Source: DAIUCA01 sp964613675 (lineage in GTDB: Bacteria > Pseudomonadota > Gammaproteobacteria > Competibacterales > Competibacteraceae). Taken from it: a stretch of DNA of 17,841 nucleotides. This document shows positions 8,289-15,256 of the stretch, piece after piece; within the stretch, counting starts at the first letter, position 1; each line of letters begins with the position of its first letter. The stretch is taken from NCBI GenBank assembly GCA_964613675.1, contig CAZTIH010000042.1, forward strand, positions 1 through 17,841, read 5' to 3'. A model generated the notes under the pieces. The model saw only the letters and a list, made by a program, of their open reading frames with translations, was not told the DNA's origin and ran no database searches. The position numbers and the translations under genes are program-made.

Positions 8289-8345
8289 TGTCCTCCGATA
8301 GCGGGCAATTTTTCCTTCAACGATGATTTCTCCGAGAGGTAACCT

Positions 8346-9275
8346 ATGAATACCATTGAACTCACCCTGAGCGCCGAACTGCGTCAATACCTCAAGCAAG
8401 CGATGGATTATGGGATGTCTGCATTGTTGGGGGCAGAGCCACTGGCGCCTTTCACCATGATCTGGCGTCAAAGCGATGGCGAACGGTTAATTGAACGCTT
8501 TCGGTACGGTGCTTACGACGATTCATTAGAAATGGCATTGAAATCCGTCAACAAACAAGCTGACGAGTTAAAGGCTTATGCGGTGGTGTGGGATGGTTAT
8601 GTCGAAATGGACAACCAAAAACAAGAAGCCGTGATTACGGAAGTCGCCATAAGCGGTCAACCCAAAGCGTTTCAAATTGCACAGCCCTACCAACAAACGG
8701 ATATGGGATCTAAAGCGCTTGGCGACTTTTTGTTTATTGGCGAAACGGAAAATTTGCTGACATCGCCCATGACCCCTGCAAGCCTGTCAAGCCATCTGCT
8801 CAAACCCGCTTACCAAACGACGCAAGAAGTCAATAGCACCATCAAAAACCAGCCCTTTACCCAAATGTTGCCCGCCGGCATTTGTTTAGCGGCGAATTTG
8901 TTTGATGGCAACGAACAAGAGCGCATCACCTTAGGCATTCGGGTATTGCAGAAGCTGGAACAGGAAACTCAAATTGACATGAGCCGTCATGCGTTGCGCG
9001 TTATCATCGCGGCAGTCGCCGAGGGCGATTTTATGGCCGCACTCCCAACCGATACCGTTGAAGGCATGATGCAAATACTCGTGAAAGGTGGGGAACAGCT
9101 TCAGAGTGCAGTACAGAAGGGATTAGTGGTGAAAACCCATGCAGTGGGCTATTTAGGTGAAGTGCGCCAAGTCGTCCAAGCCGTCTTAACGCAAGAAGGC
9201 CAACAAACTGATTTACCCACAGGTGGGGATAAGTTGTTGACCTTATTAGACAAGTTGGCTAGCCAAATTAGCTAG
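8346..9275 (+). CDS. Unrecognised two-part protein of 309 residues
   Basis: I do not recognise this gene as a named family. No signal peptide or membrane helix is visible, so it is probably cytoplasmic. Residues 1-~130 form a compact alpha/beta part with AYAVVWDGYVEM (77-88), EAVITEVAISGQPKAFQIAQPY (94-115) and DFLFIGETENLL (127-138). This vaguely resembles small uncharacterised bacterial proteins with a 'YALVYDGYV' core. Residues ~165-309 are mostly helical, with repeated amphipathic segments such as GIRVLQKLEQETQIDMSRHALRVIIAAV and VEGMMQILVKGGEQLQSAV. The ATG is well supported by GAGAGGTAACCT just upstream. The gene converges on the SIR2-like gene, with 18 bases between their ends. Base composition looks like its neighbours. 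Confidence 0.85.
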   Translation: MNTIELTLSAELRQYLKQAMDYGMSALLGAEPLAPFTMIWRQSDGERLIERFRYGAYDDSLEMALKSVNKQADELKAYAVVWDGYVEMDNQKQEAVITEVAISGQPKAFQIAQPYQQTDMGSKALGDFLFIGETENLLTSPMTPASLSSHLLKPAYQTTQEVNSTIKNQPFTQMLPAGICLAANLFDGNEQERITLGIRVLQKLEQETQIDMSRHALRVIIAAVAEGDFMAALPTDTVEGMMQILVKGGEQLQSAVQKGLVVKTHAVGYLGEVRQVVQAVLTQEGQQTDLPTGGDKLLTLLDKLASQIS

Positions 9276-9293
9276 GTTTGCTTTAACACAATT

Positions 9294-10118
9294 TTAGGCT
9301 GTTTCAAGTTCGGTCAGCAAATCCGCAACATCGGCACGAATAATGTCGATGTTCATGCGCTTGCAGAACTTAAGCTCTTTAAGGCTGGGCTCGGCAATCA
9401 ACGCATAGCCAGCCCCTTCGGGATTAGCATCGTAAATGATGTCGCTCATGACCATCCGTTCGGTATCCCGAGAGAATCGCATCCCAATAAAGAGATATTG
9501 TTTACCCTTCCGATAGTCCTTCAGAAAACTCGGGATGGCAAATCCTCCCATTAGCTCCGTGATGTAGTCCACAAAATCCGCGTCTGAAGCAATAAAGTTT
9601 GCTTCTGGAATAGGCGTTCCTAGGGGTTTGAATAGGATGGGCAAGGTTCTATCCACCGTTTCCAAGCTGACTTCGCGATATTCGCCATTACGCTGTTCAA
9701 ATAGCTTAAAGCGATAGTCCGTTCCCATTACCCGCGACAGTCCACAAATCAGCGTGTGGTCACCGCTATGAGTCTGTAATTGCGTATCTCGATTGACATC
9801 AACGATATAGGGCAACTTAAGTCGACTTAATTGGGCGTGCAACGGAGCAAGCGACCAAGGGGTATCTTTGTAGAGCTTGACGAGAAACTGGGTCAGGAAA
9901 TTGCGCCCCTTTTTGAGTTCCTGATTCATCGCGGCACGGGGGAACTCGTACATGAGCTTAGGGGCCATCGGTTTCCCGTTATTCATGGCGAGAATCAGGG
10001 AGTTGCTATCAGCGGGGATCGGTTGGTCTTCGTGTTGTGATCCCCTCAAGGCACCCGCGCCAAGATAAGGAACCAACGTACCTGCTTTTAGCTGCTCAAC
10101 AATGGTTTTTAAGGGCAT
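9294..10118 (-). CDS. Divergent SIR2-like domain protein
   Basis: A 274-residue soluble protein with the outline of the SIR2-like (sirtuin-fold NAD-binding) domain. LVPYLGAGA at 15-23 matches the N-terminal nucleotide loop. YIVDVNRDTQLQ (104-115) is the segment around the usual Asn/Asp. GTPIPEANFIASDADFVDYI (167-186) and QYLFIGMRFSRDTERMV (207-223) match the later strand and 'lFiGyslsD' motif. The segment that normally reads K-x-H-G appears here as FKPLG at 163-167, so the catalytic His is replaced by Leu166. The loop also lacks the Ser often seen after GAG. It may bind NAD or a relative without standard NADase/deacylase activity. SIR2-like domains act in antiphage NADases and in many uncharacterised proteins; none of the usual defence partners is adjacent. 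I chose the ATG at 10118 over the in-frame start at 10148 because GAGAGGAAG precedes it and the domain begins directly. Confidence 0.75.
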   Translation of the reverse strand: MPLKTIVEQLKAGTLVPYLGAGALRGSQHEDQPIPADSNSLILAMNNGKPMAPKLMYEFPRAAMNQELKKGRNFLTQFLVKLYKDTPWSLAPLHAQLSRLKLPYIVDVNRDTQLQTHSGDHTLICGLSRVMGTDYRFKLFEQRNGEYREVSLETVDRTLPILFKPLGTPIPEANFIASDADFVDYITELMGGFAIPSFLKDYRKGKQYLFIGMRFSRDTERMVMSDIIYDANPEGAGYALIAEPSLKELKFCKRMNIDIIRADVADLLTELETA

Positions 10119-10234
10119 GGAAACTTCCTCTCTGTGACATACCGTCAAGCAGCAAGGAATACGCCACCGACTAACCCTCGGATTTCTGTCGAGAACCTGG
10201 GGCGTTTGTCAGAAACCCACCGCGATTTGTGAGC

Positions 10235-11029
10235 TTAACGCAGCTGCGGATAACCCAAGGCAATGGCCTGTTGTTCGCGTTGCAGATAAACGCCATAGGC
10301 ACTCGGATTCATCGGACGGATGTTCTGAAACAACAAAGTTGCCCGCGCATCGAGTAGCTCTAAATCGTAAAGCAAAACCTGTAGCGCTTTGAGCAATAGA
10401 GGCTGAACTTGCGAATCGTTCGTAATGAAGGGAGGGGCCGGAAGGGGCGGCGTTCGACATAACACCCGCGTTTGGCTGAGTAATGCGGGCGCGTATTCGT
10501 AAATGAGTTCGTACAGCACCGCATCAATGGCGCAGACATCTGCTTCCCCGCCACCGACCCGTGCCAAACTCGCCCGATGATCGCCACTAATCTGGACATC
10601 CCGAAAAAACCGCCCCTCATCGTGGAAAGGCGCGACCGCACTTAATAAGGTGCCGTAGCTCGCTGACTGCCACCGATCCACTACACAGCGGCTGCCGTAT
10701 AGCTCGGGCAAGCTCTGCGCTAAGTGATCCTGTCGCACGATAATTAGACTGCTGACATAGGGGCCATCACACCCCGGCGCATCATAACAAGGGGTCGCGA
10801 TGATTGTAGGGAGTTTGGTTTGGCGAACAAACGCCTCACTACACATCTGGCTAAAGAGAATATCGGGGCGTCGCCAGTGATACAGCACATCTTTAGGTTG
10901 ATCGAGCTGGGTGGGAACAGACTCTAATCCCAGTTGCATTAAATGCCGCGCAATGCCTTGCCACAGCGCTTCCGTCGCCGAGCGGATTTCAGGTAACGCA
11001 TAAAGCGGTAACGAAGCACGATTCAGCAT
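10235..11029 (-). CDS. PhnD-like phosphate/phosphonate-type periplasmic-binding-fold protein, no signal peptide
   Basis: A 264-residue type 2 periplasmic-binding-fold protein of the PhnD/SsuA-like group. Supporting segments are ASLPLYALPEIRSATEALW at the N-terminus, a DILFSQMCSEAFV segment, GPYVSSLIIVRQD (the typical hinge strand), CVVDRWQSASYGTLL and GEADVCAIDAVLYELI. Canonical PhnD proteins are exported and feed phosphonate or phosphite to an ABC transporter. This one starts directly with the mature-like fold, lacks a signal peptide, and has no permease or ATPase neighbours. It may be a cytoplasmic ligand binder or a solitary exported protein with an unrecognised leader. The ATG at 11029 is preceded by ACGAGGTATGGG, a good ribosome binding site; an upstream TTG at 11047 is less likely. 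The SIR2-like gene follows on the same strand after 116 bases. Confidence 0.78.
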   Translation of the reverse strand: MLNRASLPLYALPEIRSATEALWQGIARHLMQLGLESVPTQLDQPKDVLYHWRRPDILFSQMCSEAFVRQTKLPTIIATPCYDAPGCDGPYVSSLIIVRQDHLAQSLPELYGSRCVVDRWQSASYGTLLSAVAPFHDEGRFFRDVQISGDHRASLARVGGGEADVCAIDAVLYELIYEYAPALLSQTRVLCRTPPLPAPPFITNDSQVQPLLLKALQVLLYDLELLDARATLLFQNIRPMNPSAYGVYLQREQQAIALGYPQLR

Positions 11030-11127
11030 CCCATACCTCGTGACCAAAACAGGAACATGCTACGCAAGGGGGACATCTCCTAAGCGGGTTCGCGACACGA
11101 TAGCTCACGACAGGAGTTATATGTTGT

Positions 11128-11150
11128 AAAAAAACAACGATTATTGTTTA
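11128..11150 (-). terminator. Candidate AT-rich terminator after the CbiM-like gene
   Basis: On the minus strand AAACAA, a six-base loop TAATCG and TTGTTT form a 6-bp stem followed by four more T. It lies about 20 bases after the CbiM-like stop. The stem is AT-rich and short, so termination would be weak. Confidence 0.35.
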
Positions 11151-11166
11151 ACCGTTAGGCTATGTG

Positions 11167-11820
11167 TTAACGCAGATGTTTGTCGTCATCGAAAGTTTTG
11201 AGCCACTCGGGTTTGACGCCAATGAGCGCCGTCGTCAACACCCCGTTGAGAAAGCCCTCCGCAAATAAGTACAGCGGTAAAAAGGGAAGGTACTGCTCAT
11301 AAAACCGTAGACCATCTTGTAAGCCCAAAGCCACTTGTAGCCCAATGGCCAGTAATAACGCCGTCCCCGCCGAAAGCATCGCGCCCCAAAAAGCACACGC
11401 AAAGATGTAAATGAAGAGATTGGGCGGCAACCACCGATGCACTAGGACATAAATCGCTTGGTTAATCGCGACGGGGACGACCCCTAAACACAGCGCATTT
11501 AAGGGAAAAGCGGTCCAATTTTCCGTTTGCCACGCAAGTAACCCATGCGCCAATGTCACGCCAACGGTTGCGAGCCGCCAACCCAACATGAGGGTGTACA
11601 CCGCCAACCCGAGCAAATGGAAATGGAACCCCGTAGGTAACCCTGCCCGAAAACTCCAAAGCAACCACAGCAATAGAGTCGTTGCCCCAAATAGGGGCCA
11701 TAGGTGGTTGTGCGCGAGCGCCCGCCACGGAGCGAAGTAGGCGGCGATCAACACGACTGGCAGTCCCAACAACGCCGCAATTACACTCCATAGCGGTTCA
11801 ATGCCCGTTTGGAAGCTCAT
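11167..11820 (-). CDS. CbiM-like energy-coupling factor permease
   Basis: A 217-residue hydrophobic protein with about six membrane helices (near 11-30, 43-56, 66-93, 107-128, 138-164 and 178-200). It resembles the CbiM-type 'energy-coupling factor ABC transporter permease' proteins of gammaproteobacteria, with GFHFHLLGLAVYTLMLGWR at 64-82 and FAEGFLNGVL at 187-196. CbiM proteins help take up Co2+ or Ni2+. The canonical metal-binding N-terminus (M-H-I-M-E-G) is absent, but His66 and His68 lie at the start of a helix. No CbiQ or CbiO partner is adjacent, so metal and partner are unknown. The ATG lies three bases after the hslV stop and has no obvious Shine-Dalgarno, implying translational coupling to hslV. 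Confidence 0.75.
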   Translation of the reverse strand: MSFQTGIEPLWSVIAALLGLPVVLIAAYFAPWRALAHNHLWPLFGATTLLLWLLWSFRAGLPTGFHFHLLGLAVYTLMLGWRLATVGVTLAHGLLAWQTENWTAFPLNALCLGVVPVAINQAIYVLVHRWLPPNLFIYIFACAFWGAMLSAGTALLLAIGLQVALGLQDGLRFYEQYLPFLPLYLFAEGFLNGVLTTALIGVKPEWLKTFDDDKHLR

Positions 11821-11823
11821 GGG

Positions 11824-12393
11824 TTAGGGCTGAGTCGGTGGAGGGAGCGCCGCCGCTTCGACTAATTCTTCGATCGTCAAATGGTGGTTAGTGTAAATAC
11901 AAATGTCGGCCGCAATTTTGAGCGCTGCCTCCACAATCTCTCGTGCTGACAAGGGGGTATGGGTCAATAGTCCCCGTGCGGCGGCTAAGGCGTACCCGCT
12001 CCCCGAACCAATCGCAATCGCATCATGTTCGGGTTCGAGGACATCCCCCGTGCCCGTAATCAACAGCATTTGTTGTGCATCCGCCACGAGCAACATGGCT
12101 TCGAGTCGCCGTAATAGTCGATCGGTTCGCCAATCTTTCGCCAATTCGACGGCTGCCCTTGTGAGATGACCGCTATGCTTTTCCAGCTTGCCCTCAAACC
12201 GTTCAAATAAAGTGAACGCATCCGCTGTAGCACCCGCGAAGCCTCCGATAATGCGTCCCTGATAGAGGCGTCTTACTTTTCGCGCATTGCTTTTCAAACA
12301 GCTATTGCCAAACGTGACCTGCCCATCGCCACCGATGACGACATAACCGTCGCGTTTGACGCCTAAAATGGTGGTGCCGTGAAAATGTTCCAT
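11824..12393 (-). CDS. hslV: ATP-dependent protease proteolytic subunit HslV
   Basis: A 189-residue HslV (ClpQ), the threonine peptidase that forms a double hexamer and degrades unfolded proteins with the HslU ATPase in the cytoplasm. The N-terminus MEHFHGTTILGV carries a six-residue propeptide; processing before Thr7 would expose the nucleophile. Asp23, Lys39 (in ARKVRRLY) and Ser130 (in AIGSGSG) match the catalytic positions of the E. coli enzyme. VELAKDWRTDRLLRRLEAML (82-101) and ADICIYTNHHLTIEEL (162-177) are family hallmarks. The tail is about seven residues longer than usual. The ATG is preceded by TGAGGTCATCCC, a good ribosome binding site. hslU normally follows hslV but is absent here; a CbiM-like gene follows instead. 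A possible sigma-32 -10 element lies 35 bases upstream. Confidence 0.97.
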   Translation of the reverse strand: MEHFHGTTILGVKRDGYVVIGGDGQVTFGNSCLKSNARKVRRLYQGRIIGGFAGATADAFTLFERFEGKLEKHSGHLTRAAVELAKDWRTDRLLRRLEAMLLVADAQQMLLITGTGDVLEPEHDAIAIGSGSGYALAAARGLLTHTPLSAREIVEAALKIAADICIYTNHHLTIEELVEAAALPPPTQP

Positions 12394-12427
12394 GGGATGA
12401 CCTCAGGGTTGTGACACTGGTTATCGT

Positions 12428-12435
12428 ACATGGGG
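12428..12435 (-). promoter_or_regulatory. Candidate sigma-32 -10 element for hslV
   Basis: The minus strand reads CCCCATGT, a full match to the heat-shock -10 consensus CCCCATNT. It lies 35 bases before the hslV ATG, leaving room for a start site near 12421 and a leader with the Shine-Dalgarno. The -35 side is poor: about 14 bases upstream it reads CTGGTC instead of CTTGAA, and it falls inside the terminator stem. hslVU is a classic sigma-32 target in E. coli, which raises plausibility. Confidence 0.45.
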
Positions 12436-12437
12436 AC

Positions 12438-12467
12438 AAAAAAAACCCCGACCAGGGGTGGCCGGGG
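12438..12467 (-). terminator. Strong rho-independent terminator, minus strand
   Basis: The minus strand reads CCCCGGCC, loop ACCCCT, GGTCGGGG and then eight T. The stem is 8 bp with one G-U pair. It ends a transcript coming from the kinase side (stop at 12632), or a small RNA made in the intergenic region. Its T tract ends 45 bases before the hslV ATG. Confidence 0.85.
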
Positions 12468-12498
12468 CAAAAAATCACCCGACAGTTGGATCGAGTGA

Positions 12499-12522
12499 GC
12501 CCGCTCAGGGAGTAAAGCGGGC
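12499..12522 (-). other. Intergenic hairpin in the kinase 3' region or a small RNA
   Basis: On the minus strand GCCCGCT and AGCGGGC form a perfect 7-bp stem around a ten-base loop, TTACTCCCTG. An imperfect hairpin (AGGCGC with GCGTGCCT on the plus strand) lies beside it at about 12523-12540. With the terminator at 12438-12467 these give three consecutive hairpins in a stretch with no open frame. The block could be a kinase 3' UTR, a small RNA or an attenuator-type leader. It does not match the cores of tmRNA, 4.5S RNA, 6S RNA or RNase P RNA that I know. Confidence 0.4.
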
Positions 12523-12631
12523 AGGCGCTGGTGCGTGCCTCACGGGTCTAGGACGAAACTTGGACAAAATGAGTTCAACAATTTTTAGAAAAAGTTTTGC
12601 TTTTCTATTTAAATCTCAAAAAATCAATGAA

Positions 12632-13462
12632 TTACGCAGGAATAGCTTCATGAATCGCTTGGGCAAAGGCTTTCGCGGAGGGAAAGCGTGCTGCGGGGTC
12701 TCGCGACAAAGCCTTTGACACTACTGCCCGCAACTTAGACGGCAATTTGTAGGGTAATGGTGGCAAGGGTTCGTAATGCACTTGATGCACAAGTTCTGTT
12801 AACGATGGACCGCGAAAAGGTCGCAAACCGCTCAACATTTCGTACATCACCACCGCCGCCGAATAAAGATCACTTAACGGCGTGGGTTTGTGACCTAAAA
12901 ACTGCTCAGGAGCCATGTAACAAGGCGTTCCAACGGTCTGCATGGTCAGGGTTTGGCCGCGATTCAAACTCGCAATCCCAAAATCCGTCACCTTGAGTTG
13001 ACCGTTGCGCAACATCATCAGATTGGCGGGTTTAATATCGCGATGAATCACATTTTGTTTGTGCGCGTAGGCGAGGGCCGCCAAAAGTTGCATCATCACC
13101 ACGCTCACCACGGACAACGCAATGGGTTGACCGCGCATCGCCTGACATAAAGATTCGCCTTCGATATATTCCATCGCAATAAACGGACGTCCTTGATCTT
13201 CACCATAGTCGTACACCATCACGATATTGGGATGATTGCAGCGTCCCGCAGCCTTAACCTCTCGTTGGAACCGTGCCAAAAACATCGCACCATCCGCACC
13301 CTCCATCAGCTCGTGATGCAAGGTCTTTAGGGCAACAATGCGGTCAATAATCGGATCATAAGCGCGATAAACTACGCCCATGCTTCCCGTGCCAAGTGCT
13401 TGTTGTAAAACATATTTACCCAATTTCCCCAAGGATTTTGAGCCAGAAAAGTTTGACGACAC
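12632..13462 (-). CDS. Minimal Ser/Thr protein kinase (Hanks type)
   Basis: A 276-residue protein that is essentially only a bacterial Ser/Thr kinase domain. In order: GTGSMGVVY glycine loop (24-32), VALK with Lys46, helix C Glu68, HRDIKPAN (140-147, catalytic Asp142), DFG (160-162), APE (184-186) and SDLYS (197-201). The activation loop contains several Thr/Ser residues (SLNRGQTLTMQTVGTP). There is no transmembrane helix, PASTA, FHA or other sensor domain, so it is cytoplasmic or recruited by partners. The start is GTG at 13462, supported by TGGGGAG about five bases upstream. It is divergent from mnmA across a 95-base spacer. A PP2C phosphatase at 4136-4966 is a possible antagonist. Targets are unknown. 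Confidence 0.93.
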   Translation of the reverse strand: MSSNFSGSKSLGKLGKYVLQQALGTGSMGVVYRAYDPIIDRIVALKTLHHELMEGADGAMFLARFQREVKAAGRCNHPNIVMVYDYGEDQGRPFIAMEYIEGESLCQAMRGQPIALSVVSVVMMQLLAALAYAHKQNVIHRDIKPANLMMLRNGQLKVTDFGIASLNRGQTLTMQTVGTPCYMAPEQFLGHKPTPLSDLYSAAVVMYEMLSGLRPFRGPSLTELVHQVHYEPLPPLPYKLPSKLRAVVSKALSRDPAARFPSAKAFAQAIHEAIPA

Positions 13463-13557
13463 AATGACTCCCCAAGCGAATGACGCGGTCTTTTGCGGGA
13501 TAACATGACGACATTTTCCAAAACTGATGTGATGCTTTTGTTTCAGAGGAGATTTTC

Positions 13558-14658
13558 ATGACGACGCCCATAGTCGTAGGCATGTCGGGCGGGGTAGATT
13601 CGTCGGTCACCGCCTTATTATTGCAGCAACAAGGCGTTACCGTTCACGGCGTTTTTATGCAAAATTGGAATGACAGCTACTGTACCGCCCGCGAAGACCT
13701 ACAAGATGCCGAAGATGTCTGCGCCACGCTGGGGATCCCCCTGCACAAGGTGAACTTTGCGCGCGAATACCGAGAACGCGTATTTGCTTATTTTCTCGAC
13801 GAGCTTCGTCGGGGCCGTACTCCCAACCCGGACGTCTTTTGCAATCGCGAAATTAAATTTAGCCCCCTGCTCGATCACGCCAAACGGCTAGGCGCTGACC
13901 GCTTGGCGACGGGACATTACGCCCGTATTCGGGAAACCGATCAGGGGTTTGAGTTGCTGAAGGGCGTTGATGAACACAAAGATCAAAGTTACTTCCTTTG
14001 TGCCCTCACCCAAACGCAGCTTGCGCACGCCCAATTTCCCCTCGGCCACCTCACAAAACCAACCGTCCGTCAACTCGCTCGACAGGCTGGATTAGTGACA
14101 AATGACAAAAAAGATAGCACGGGGATTTGTTTTATTGGAGAGCGCCCGTTTCGCGAATTTTTGCAACAACATCTGCCAACGCACCCCGGTCCCATCGTCA
14201 CGCCCACGGGAGAAGTCGTGGGGGAACATCTTGGATTAGCGTTCTACACCATCGGTCAACGTCAAGGGCTACACATTGGTGGCCAGCGTCAAGGCAACGG
14301 ACAACCGTGGTTTGTGGCGGGAAAGTCCCTCGCAACCGATGAACTCATCGTGGTTCAAGGCAGCGATCACCCCGCGTTATTCTCCCAAACGCTGATTGCG
14401 GACGAGCTACATTGGATTGCCGGATGCCCGCCCTCCTCGCTGCGCTGTCGAGCCAAAGTGCGCTACCGTCAAGTCGAACAGCCCTGTAATGTGGAACCGC
14501 TTCATCCCACCCGTTACCGTGTCCATTTCGATGTACCGCAACGGGCCATCACCCCCGGCCAAGTCATTGCGTTCTACGCCGACGAATTGTGTCTCGGCGG
14601 GGGCGTAATCGCGGCCTCCACCGATAATCCGTTGATCCATGGCGAAAACCGACACTGA
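13558..14658 (+). CDS. mnmA: tRNA-specific 2-thiouridylase MnmA
   Basis: A 366-residue enzyme that installs the 2-thio group on the wobble uridine of tRNA Lys, Glu and Gln in the cytoplasm, using ATP and sulfur relayed by the Tus proteins. The PP-loop SGGVDSS is at 10-16. Catalytic Cys95 lies in DVFCNREIKF and Cys191 in DSTGICFIGER, the pair that carries the persulfide. ATGHYARI (117-124) and KDQSYFL (141-147) are also diagnostic. The ATG follows a strong AGAGGAG site. The last 20 bases overlap the hflD start, so the two are translationally coupled, as in many gammaproteobacteria. Confidence 0.98.
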   Translation: MTTPIVVGMSGGVDSSVTALLLQQQGVTVHGVFMQNWNDSYCTAREDLQDAEDVCATLGIPLHKVNFAREYRERVFAYFLDELRRGRTPNPDVFCNREIKFSPLLDHAKRLGADRLATGHYARIRETDQGFELLKGVDEHKDQSYFLCALTQTQLAHAQFPLGHLTKPTVRQLARQAGLVTNDKKDSTGICFIGERPFREFLQQHLPTHPGPIVTPTGEVVGEHLGLAFYTIGQRQGLHIGGQRQGNGQPWFVAGKSLATDELIVVQGSDHPALFSQTLIADELHWIAGCPPSSLRCRAKVRYRQVEQPCNVEPLHPTRYRVHFDVPQRAITPGQVIAFYADELCLGGGVIAASTDNPLIHGENRH

Positions 14659-15250
14659 CCGAGCCATTGCGCTATCCGCTTTACTGCTCAGCACCCGACT
14701 GGTAGATGATGTTGCCCGTCGTGGCCTTGCTGATGCCCAAGATTGCGCGACCTGCTTTCGTAGCATTTTACAACTCGATGCCCCGAATGCCCTGACCATT
14801 TACGGGGGGCTTTCGGCGTTGAAACGGGGGTTATTGATTGCTCAACAACAGCTACATCAACCCCGTCACGGCCCCGATACGGCTTATGCCCTGACTTTGT
14901 TGATGATTGATCGACAGTTTCGCAAACGACCGGATTTGCAGAATTACATTGCCCAGAAGGTCAGCGAATTAAACGAACATTCCCTGGAGATGAACGAATT
15001 AGCCGAACCACTGGCGGCGATCTACACCCACACGATCAGTACGATTAACACGCGGGTGATCGTTCGGGGCACGCCAACTCACCTCACGATTCCCGAGAAT
15101 GCGCAACGGATTCGGGCACTGCTATTGGCTGGATTACGGGCAGCGGTGCTATGGCGACAAAGTGGGGGAAGTCTTTGGCGATTGATTTGGCACCGCCGTG
15201 CGCTCCTTGACGCGACGCGCAATCTCCTCGAACGCCCTCTCTCCGAGTAA
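14639..15250 (+). CDS. hflD: HflD homologue (high frequency lysogenization protein)
   Basis: A 203-residue helical protein of the HflD family. E. coli HflD is a peripheral inner-membrane protein that binds the lambda CII activator; its native bacterial role is unclear. Family features are the N-terminal DRAIALSALLLSTRLVDDVARRG, TIYGGLSALKRGLLIAQQQL (~53-72) and a long C-terminal helix ending with AQRIRALLLAGLRAAVLWRQ and a Trp-rich segment. The size is normal. It starts inside the end of mnmA, the conserved order in gammaproteobacteria. purB, which commonly follows hflD, is not present here; an alpha/beta hydrolase follows after six bases. Confidence 0.93.
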   Translation: MAKTDTDRAIALSALLLSTRLVDDVARRGLADAQDCATCFRSILQLDAPNALTIYGGLSALKRGLLIAQQQLHQPRHGPDTAYALTLLMIDRQFRKRPDLQNYIAQKVSELNEHSLEMNELAEPLAAIYTHTISTINTRVIVRGTPTHLTIPENAQRIRALLLAGLRAAVLWRQSGGSLWRLIWHRRALLDATRNLLERPLSE

Positions 15251-15256
15251 ACCGCG

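Noticed and set aside
8202..8471. Minus-strand frame of 89 codons in the region upstream of the gene at 8346
   Set aside because: It overlaps the start of a well-supported gene, has no recognisable product and no strong start signal.
9294..10118. Antiphage defence island centred on the SIR2-like gene
   Set aside because: No effector, helicase, nuclease, TIR or Argonaute-type partner is nearby, and the neighbouring genes are housekeeping or uncharacterised.
10183..10215. Inverted repeat TTTCTG...CAGAAA between the PhnD-like and SIR2-like genes
   Set aside because: Six-base arms with a loop of more than 20 bases are expected by chance and no T run follows.
11823..12393. HslV N-terminus MEHFHG as a sign of a mis-set start or lost nucleophile
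   Set aside because: A short propeptide of this kind before the Thr-Thr pair occurs in many bacterial HslV proteins, and the ATG has a good ribosome binding site.
14407..14799. Minus-strand frame of 130 codons across the mnmA-hflD junction
   Set aside because: It is fully antisense to two confident genes and its translation looks like a shadow.
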